NCBI GenBank assembly: GCA_016296065.1
Contig: JAEDKA010000021.1
Span: 1 to 53,148, forward strand
Length of the DNA stretch: 53,148 nucleotides
Reading direction: 5' to 3'
DNA from: Kiritimatiellia bacterium
GTDB lineage: Bacteria > Verrucomicrobiota > Kiritimatiellia > RFP12 > UBA1067
Part shown: piece by piece, positions 49,001-53,148 of the stretch
Layout of the letters: each line of letters opens with the position of its first letter
Numbering within the stretch: position 1 is the stretch's first letter
Made by a program: the position numbers and the translations under genes
Notes under the pieces: model-generated
The model's input: only the letters and a program-made list of their open reading frames with translations
Databases searched by the model: none
What the model was told of the DNA's origin: nothing

Positions 49001-52000
49001 CATTCATGACATGTACGCCGCCGACTTCACCGCCGTTCGCCCCGGACTGGGTGAAGTCGCAGTTCTCGACGGTAACATCCGCGCTGCTGATGCTTACCGC
49101 CGCCTTCGTGCTGGCGCGGAGCGTGAGGTTCGCGATACGGCACGCGAGCCCTGCGTCGGCCGCGGAATAGGCTATAAGATTCTCCGCCGTGTTGTTCGCG
49201 TCGATCACGACGTCGCCGACCGCGGCAGGGCTATCTCCGTTCATTCCCACGAGAGCGACCCCGTGCGGACGGATCGGCCAGGACGAGACGGTGTAGCTGC
49301 CGGGCGCAAGGACAATTGTGTCGCCTGCGGAAGCGAACGCGAGCGCGGACTCGATTGTCTTGAACGGATGCTCGGCCGTGCCTTCCGCCGTCGCGTCGTC
49401 TCCGTCAACTGGATCGACCGCAATTCTTCCGTCTCCGGCGACGACCGTCACGTCCAGCGTAGCGGTTCCCGTCTCTTCAAAGACGCCGGTCGGCGTCGTG
49501 AACCTGATGACAGACGTTCCTGCGACAGGCGAGACGACGAGGGTGCCCGCCGTCGCGTGCGCGGCGGCTGCTATGATGTTCGCGCCCTCTGCGGACCACG
49601 CGACTGTGGAATTGCCCGAGACGACCTCGGCGGTGATCGCGACATCCGCTCCCGGCGTCGCGCCCTCGAGCGTCAGCGCGACGGAGATTCCGTAGTCCGT
49701 ACCCGCGCGGACGAACTGCCGCGTGCCGCCTGTAACTTCAAGCTTGAGCGCATCGTAGGAGACTACCATCTCGGCAGGGGCGAAACCCTCCGCAGAAGCG
49801 CCGATCGCGAGCAAGCCAGAGCCCGCAGCGTCCGCAGGAACGGACACAGCAACGGTCTGCTTCGCGCCAAGGCCGGCGATGCTGAAAGACGTCGGCGAGA
49901 CTACGAACGTGTTCGGCGCGTCGAGTGTGACGGTGAACGGACCCGACGCCCCCTGGGGAATTGCGGAGATCGAAACCTCGAACGTCGCAGTGCCGCCCTT
50001 CACGAGCGAGAGGAGACCCGGAGCGGAGACACGCACCGTAGGAACAGGCGAATCCCAAAACGTCGACTCGCGACAGCCGATGTCGACAGTCTTCGTGCCG
50101 TCCGCGTTATTGTCCGCCGTGCGCGGATTGCCGACGAAGTCGACGGATGGCACTCCCTCGTTGTCGCCGGCGTCGATGAGCGGTGAATACGGAAGCGGGA
50201 CATAGTCGTCGTCCAGCAGCGGATCGCCGACTACGACGTCAGCGGTGTTGTAGTTCACTGCGGCTGCGACACCTGCCTCGAAGTTGCGGAACGCCGCCTT
50301 TCCGATAACGGCGTTGCCGATGCTCTGCGCGCCGTTCCAGTAATGTCCAGTATAGTTCACCATGGGACCGGCATTGTCGAAGACGCAGTTCTGGAACGTT
50401 CCCGCGATGTCGCGCGCCACGTAGTTGCCGGTTCCGCCGTTGACGAACGTGCAGTTTCGGTAGAGCATCTTAGTGTTGTATCCGCCAGCGGTCGCGATCC
50501 TGGGCGAGTTGTCCGTGAAAAGGCAGTCGCTCACGAGGAGACCGATGACCGGATTGTTCGCGTCCTTGACTCCGACGTTCTGGGTGCCGAAGAGGGACGC
50601 AGCCGTGTTGCGATTGAAGCGGCAGCGGCTGACGGAAGCGTAACCGCGGTGTTCCCATCCAGAGCAGATGTTAAGCGCAGCGGCAGGAAACGCATCGCCG
50701 AGCACATCATCGCCAAAATTGCCGTCGTCCGCGCCCCTGTACGAGGAAATGCCTTCGAAAAGGCAGTCTTCCACCGTGATGTTGAAGCGGGTGTGGCGTC
50801 CGGAATAGTGAACTCCTTCCTTCTGGAGCTGGTTGGCCGTGTAAATGGATGCTCCTCCGACGATCAGGTCGCGGAACACGCAGTCCTGGACGAGAAGCGA
50901 CCAAGCGTACTCCACGTTCGCGTCCGCGCCGATCTGGCCGATGAAGCCGAGGCGGCGCATTCCCTCGAACGTGCAGCGCCGCACCACGGCATTGCACTCG
51001 CCGACGAAGGCGAAACCTCCGGCTGCGAAGAAGCTGCCGCGAGACTGCTCCACCTTGACGTCCTCAACCGTGAAGTCCGTTCCGGATGCGACCACGGCGT
51101 CCGCCAGGGAGTTGCGGAGGACAAGGTTCTTCAGCGTGCCGATTCCCGAGCAGACGAAGATATTGTCGACAGCGTTCGCTCCGTCGACAATGCTGGACTC
51201 CCCGCTGCCTTCTATCGTCACCTCGGTGTTGATGGGAAAAGGAGTTTCCTCGTCCACCGTGAAGACTCCGGGCAGGAGCTTTATCGTATCCCCCGGCTCC
51301 GCCACGGCAATCGCCTTCCGCAGCGTGAGGTACGGATTCGCCTCCGACCCCGTGCCGTTTGTGTTGTCTCCGTACGGCGAGACGAAGATCACGCGCGCCC
51401 CCTGCGTCGGTGCCTGAAGGCTGAATTCGCGGACCGATTCTCCTCCGGCGTCATTCTGAGCCGTTATCCGCACATACAGCGTCTCAGGTGCGCTGGCGAG
51501 GGCTATCGTCCCCTTGGCCGGCACTGTCGTCGCGGAGGTGATGATGTTCTCGCTGGACGTAGATGCGGGCGGGTAGCTGTCGCTGTCAGACCATTCAATT
51601 GTCGCGGAAGTGACCACCGAGCCGAAGCGTCCGACGTCTTTAAGCATCCACTCTAGCTTTGTCTCCGAACGTGTCGCGACAATCTCGGGGCCTTCTTGCG
51701 AAATGTCGTACTGCCATGTCACGCGAGTAAGATTCGAGCTCTGCGTGTAGGCGAGCGTCGCGCCGCTGTGCTGAACGCCTGCGCCCCACTGTCCGTCGGC
51801 TCCCATTTCCTCGACAATGCAACCCGTCACCGTGTAGCCGTCTGCTGTCGCGGCGGTGAGAGTCGCCGTATCGTCGGTGGACATTTCATGGAACCCGAAC
51901 GCTGGGGACAGCGCGCCGGAGACCAGGGATTCGGGAATGTTCGCGCCAACGATGAGCCCGGGCTCGTTGGCGTACTTGAAGCGGAGAATCACGCATCCTG

Positions 52001-52970
52001 AGCCGCCGTTGCCGCCTGCGAGCGATGCATCCTCGGAGAACGCTCCGCCGCCACCGCCGCCGCCGCGTCCGTCTTCGCCGTTGCGGACAGACTGATGTTC
52101 CGCGATGTTGCAGTCTGTGCCGCGTCCGCCGCCGCCAAGTCCACCCCTGCCGCCATAGTCGCAGTTGTTTCCGCCGCCGCCACCGCCGCCGCCGCCGAAG
52201 TAGTCGTCGGCTAGCTCACGTATGTCGCTGGAGCGGCCTTGTCCGCCGTCTCCGGCACGGTTCTTGCCGGAATTGGCTCCGTCCACCAAGTATATGCCGT
52301 CGCCGCCGCTGTACGCCGCGCCGCCGCCACCACCGGGGGAGGAACCGCCATTGCCACCGATGGCCGCGCCGCCGGAGCCGCCCTGGAAATCCGCCGCACT
52401 TTTCCCGGCGTCGATCGCCTCCTGTGTAAGCTCGAACGGCGCGCGACGCTGATCGCGCCAGTTCGCACCCGCGCCACCGCCTGTCGCCGCGGGGTCGTAA
52501 TAGGCGAACGCATCCGGGTCCGGTGCATTCCATCCACCGCCGCCGCCGCCGCCGTAGGCGATGTAGGAATGTTCGCCGTCGAGCGTCAGCGTAGTGTTTC
52601 CGCCTCTGCTGCCGCGCCACCAGTTCGAGCTGCCGAGACCGCCGCCGCCGATGTTTGCCGTCCAGGAAGTGTCGGCTGGATAGAGAGTGTCGCCTCCATT
52701 GACCTCGACAACTCCACCACCACCACCGCCGCCGGCGATGACTCCGCCGCCGCCACCGCCGCCGCCAACGACAAGCGCACGATTGAAATACGCCGAGCGC
52801 TTGAGCGTCACCTGGGCTCCGCCCGCTGTCGAGAGGGTGTAGACATATCCGTCCGACACCTCCTGCCGGACGGCAGAGCCCCAGTTGAGGCTTATGAAGT
52901 CATCTTCGTATGTAGCGGCCATTGCCGCAGTCGAAACTGCGGCGAGAACAACGGACAGTGTTTTGCCCAT
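46062..52970 (-). CDS. Giant exported glycine-rich triple beta-helix surface protein, 2302 aa
   Basis: The start is the ATG at 52970 (MGKTLSVVLAAVSTAAMAAT), with GAGGAGGGG upstream. A longer frame to 53099 would cross the promoter. After the signal peptide comes a glycine-rich domain (about 55-330) with runs of seven or eight Gly. Three copies of a module follow at about 528, 1181 and 1825, a period of about 650 residues. Each starts like DUF1565 (VDPVDGDDATAEGTAEHPFK; VDSADGSDETGTGLEAAPFK), continues as a right-handed parallel beta-helix with repeated V/I-x-x-C-x-F motifs, and in the first two ends like choice-of-anchor Q (SPLIDAGDN to VDIGC; SPGVDAGDN to VDIGAFE). Ig-like linkers separate the modules. 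The chain ends TGGFMVNIR, the shared tail motif. Beta-helices of this type often bind or cleave polysaccharides. No active site is assigned. Confidence 0.87.
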   Translation of the reverse strand: MGKTLSVVLAAVSTAAMAATYEDDFISLNWGSAVRQEVSDGYVYTLSTAGGAQVTLKRSAYFNRALVVGGGGGGGGVIAGGGGGGGVVEVNGGDTLYPADTSWTANIGGGGLGSSNWWRGSRGGNTTLTLDGEHSYIAYGGGGGGGWNAPDPDAFAYYDPAATGGGAGANWRDQRRAPFELTQEAIDAGKSAADFQGGSGGAAIGGNGGSSPGGGGGAAYSGGDGIYLVDGANSGKNRAGDGGQGRSSDIRELADDYFGGGGGGGGGNNCDYGGRGGLGGGGRGTDCNIAEHQSVRNGEDGRGGGGGGGAFSEDASLAGGNGGSGCVILRFKYANEPGLIVGANIPESLVSGALSPAFGFHEMSTDDTATLTAATADGYTVTGCIVEEMGADGQWGAGVQHSGATLAYTQSSNLTRVTWQYDISQEGPEIVATRSETKLEWMLKDVGRFGSVVTSATIEWSDSDSYPPASTSSENIITSATTVPAKGTIALASAPETLYVRITAQNDAGGESVREFSLQAPTQGARVIFVSPYGDNTNGTGSEANPYLTLRKAIAVAEPGDTIKLLPGVFTVDEETPFPINTEVTIEGSGESSIVDGANAVDNIFVCSGIGTLKNLVLRNSLADAVVASGTDFTVEDVKVEQSRGSFFAAGGFAFVGECNAVVRRCTFEGMRRLGFIGQIGADANVEYAWSLLVQDCVFRDLIVGGASIYTANQLQKEGVHYSGRHTRFNITVEDCLFEGISSYRGADDGNFGDDVLGDAFPAAALNICSGWEHRGYASVSRCRFNRNTAASLFGTQNVGVKDANNPVIGLLVSDCLFTDNSPRIATAGGYNTKMLYRNCTFVNGGTGNYVARDIAGTFQNCVFDNAGPMVNYTGHYWNGAQSIGNAVIGKAAFRNFEAGVAAAVNYNTADVVVGDPLLDDDYVPLPYSPLIDAGDNEGVPSVDFVGNPRTADNNADGTKTVDIGCRESTFWDSPVPTVRVSAPGLLSLVKGGTATFEVSISAIPQGASGPFTVTLDAPNTFVVSPTSFSIAGLGAKQTVAVSVPADAAGSGLLAIGASAEGFAPAEMVVSYDALKLEVTGGTRQFVRAGTDYGISVALTLEGATPGADVAITAEVVSGNSTVAWSAEGANIIAAAAHATAGTLVVSPVAGTSVIRFTTPTGVFEETGTATLDVTVVAGDGRIAVDPVDGDDATAEGTAEHPFKTIESALAFASAGDTIVLAPGSYTVSSWPIRPHGVALVGMNGDSPAAVGDVVIDANNTAENLIAYSAADAGLACRIANLTLRASTKAAVSISSADVTVENCDFTQSGANGGEVGGVHVMNDSHVTISGCSFHDMYRMAAVLLQSADTASDDTRSVTVSGCSFADGTYEAAALANFKAYDVSAKFALTVEDCVFERNTTPEGKVQHDAYAGSAILFHANGASYTTLRIARCLFRQNVGGVVLGLEGFNTGNDSANPGPIISDCVFDGNTPRYAMANGYSVRYKYANCTFKGNTTGVYNGRSIDPTFQNCLFVGDGPISGYQTSASGARNDWANSIGNVTFLGKNLVYDTPYGVSGKITMNAADVIEAEPIMDGYALRPYSPGVDAGDNECVVSTTDFAGNKRVAHNTSGASAATVDIGAFECAYGDPTVLSPILPFPGLAPVAIGGSVTIAVTAGPAAEWPVTVDIEYPAGITGPDSVELTSATPVEVTVTATTAVEGLSRLVFSIEDGGSTVYDLEVVDISVKIAGKKRVHVRTGASVDLPVSMSQEGFVAPETIEFSVGTPSGGSVAEWTGTASIAQGAAASAGALHVTAGQPGVTTIRFSAGVPFVESGSNDFDLEIVAYDGNLYVDSADGSDETGTGLEAAPFKTIALALSCAQPGDTVRLAAGTYDAASGETFPIHPATVAIVGAGADSTTIDAGDSSLFVVEWNGLGTEVSGRVAGVTLAHSTGPAVSVSGSSALLEEVEVVQTASVTNITAGGGVSVGGDSFVEVKGCRFAGFGRRYAICAEGGLPTLHGRRLTVVDTVFENLYCGVAPLAVLDGAVYDLAVTNCTFSGNSTPIVSARSTDDPAMVKDAYAASAMFLQCGDHNKMLDGQNIGFRCGTVTIDRCRFEKGNANHVIGCAYASWPYSWNGSENVQNVPEGELDSIEISNSLFADCASAACTIYGWSTDFSFRNCTFANLPDGGLCGRVVKSRLYNCVVTECGPINAHSRAGDIVWWENEGANGTATLHRTLVWHTADGADATDAANVTRPDDDCLSVDPQLRADYVPLISSPVKNVAVAAEVRGEFDLSGGTRRRGNVADLGCFETATGGFMVNIR

Positions 52971-53043
52971 ATACCCCTCCTCTTCCCCTTTTTTCGTTAG
53001 AAGACAAGACGCAGCACACACCACATCCCCTCTTCTGCCTAAA

Positions 53044-53072
53044 ATGATACCATTATTCCGCAATCTGGTCAA
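53044..53072 (-). promoter_or_regulatory. Sigma-70 promoter of the glycine-rich/propeller operon
   Basis: On the minus strand this is TTGACC (53067-53072), a 17-base spacer and TATCAT (53044-53049), with a leader of about 65 bases. A CCC...GGGGG pair lies further upstream (53092-53115) with a wider centre, and I do not count it as the element seen elsewhere. I see no gene in 52971-53148. Confidence 0.75.
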
Positions 53073-53148
53073 TGCCAAAGGCAACTGGAGGTCCCCCAAT
53101 TTTACTTTGGGCTGCCGAACCTTTGCGACCCCTGCGCGGTTTTGGAAA

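Noticed and set aside
47598..50186. 862-codon plus-strand open frame, and similar ones at 9617-11173 and 11429-12781
   Set aside because: They are antisense to the repetitive surface-protein genes, with Arg-rich, motif-free translations typical of shadow frames.
53085..53120. CCC-N4/5-GGG element upstream of the glycine-rich giant
   Set aside because: The CCC and GGG parts are separated by a wider centre and lie about 40 bases from the -10 box; this promoter has a good -35 box instead.

Overview
The window looks like a chromosomal stretch from a Gram-negative, glycan-degrading member of the PVC superphylum, most plausibly a gut-type Kiritimatiellota or Lentisphaerota relative. This rests on three things I can see: very large surface proteins with autotransporter-associated beta-strand (PATR) repeats, one PEP-CTERM sorting tail, and secreted glycosidases and lyases next to two-component systems with periplasmic OB-like sensors. 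The assignment is an inference and no marker gene fixes it. Every gene I can support lies on the minus strand. The large plus-strand open frames are shadows of these genes in GC-rich DNA.

Layout from right to left, which is the direction of transcription. A canonical promoter (about 53058) drives a 2302-aa glycine-rich, triple beta-helix surface protein and a 1630-aa beta-propeller protein. A metal or arsenic permease (41106) and a GH30 enzyme (40131) follow, each with its own promoter. Next comes a two-gene operon: a 2595-aa fusion of an alginate-lyase-like domain to PATR repeats, then a GH2 beta-galactosidase. A 560-bp region of hairpins and a direct repeat (27522-28083) separates this from a four-gene operon: PATR protein, secreted toroid-like protein, histidine kinase, response regulator. 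A stand-alone alginate-lyase-like enzyme, a PATR protein, a broken AAA-ATPase/nuclease gene, and another PATR protein follow. A 97-bp perfect direct repeat brackets one PATR gene and the pseudogene. Then come a GH43-histidine kinase fusion with its response regulator, tRNA-Thr, tRNA-His, a zinc-ribbon coiled-coil gene, rnpB, an intact AAA-ATPase/nuclease gene, and a four-gene operon of small exported proteins ending in a PEP-CTERM protein.

The genes can be read as a surface polysaccharide-use locus. Periplasmic sensors (one resembling a glycosidase) signal to LuxR-type regulators, which may control exported enzymes and giant beta-helical surface proteins. The strongest unlisted signal is a 15-bp element built on CCC-N4/5-GGG. 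It sits exactly 22 bp upstream of the -10 box of four separate genes (two PATR proteins, the alginate-lyase-like enzyme and GH30). Related CCC-N4-GGG palindromes lie at the small exported-protein operon and at a third PATR operon. Other signals are a short common C-terminal tail (GG-hydrophobic-x-V-x-hydrophobic-R) on several surface proteins, start codons 6-8 bases after the -10 box (apparently leaderless), and a dispersed hairpin family whose stems vary in a compensatory way around a fixed triloop.
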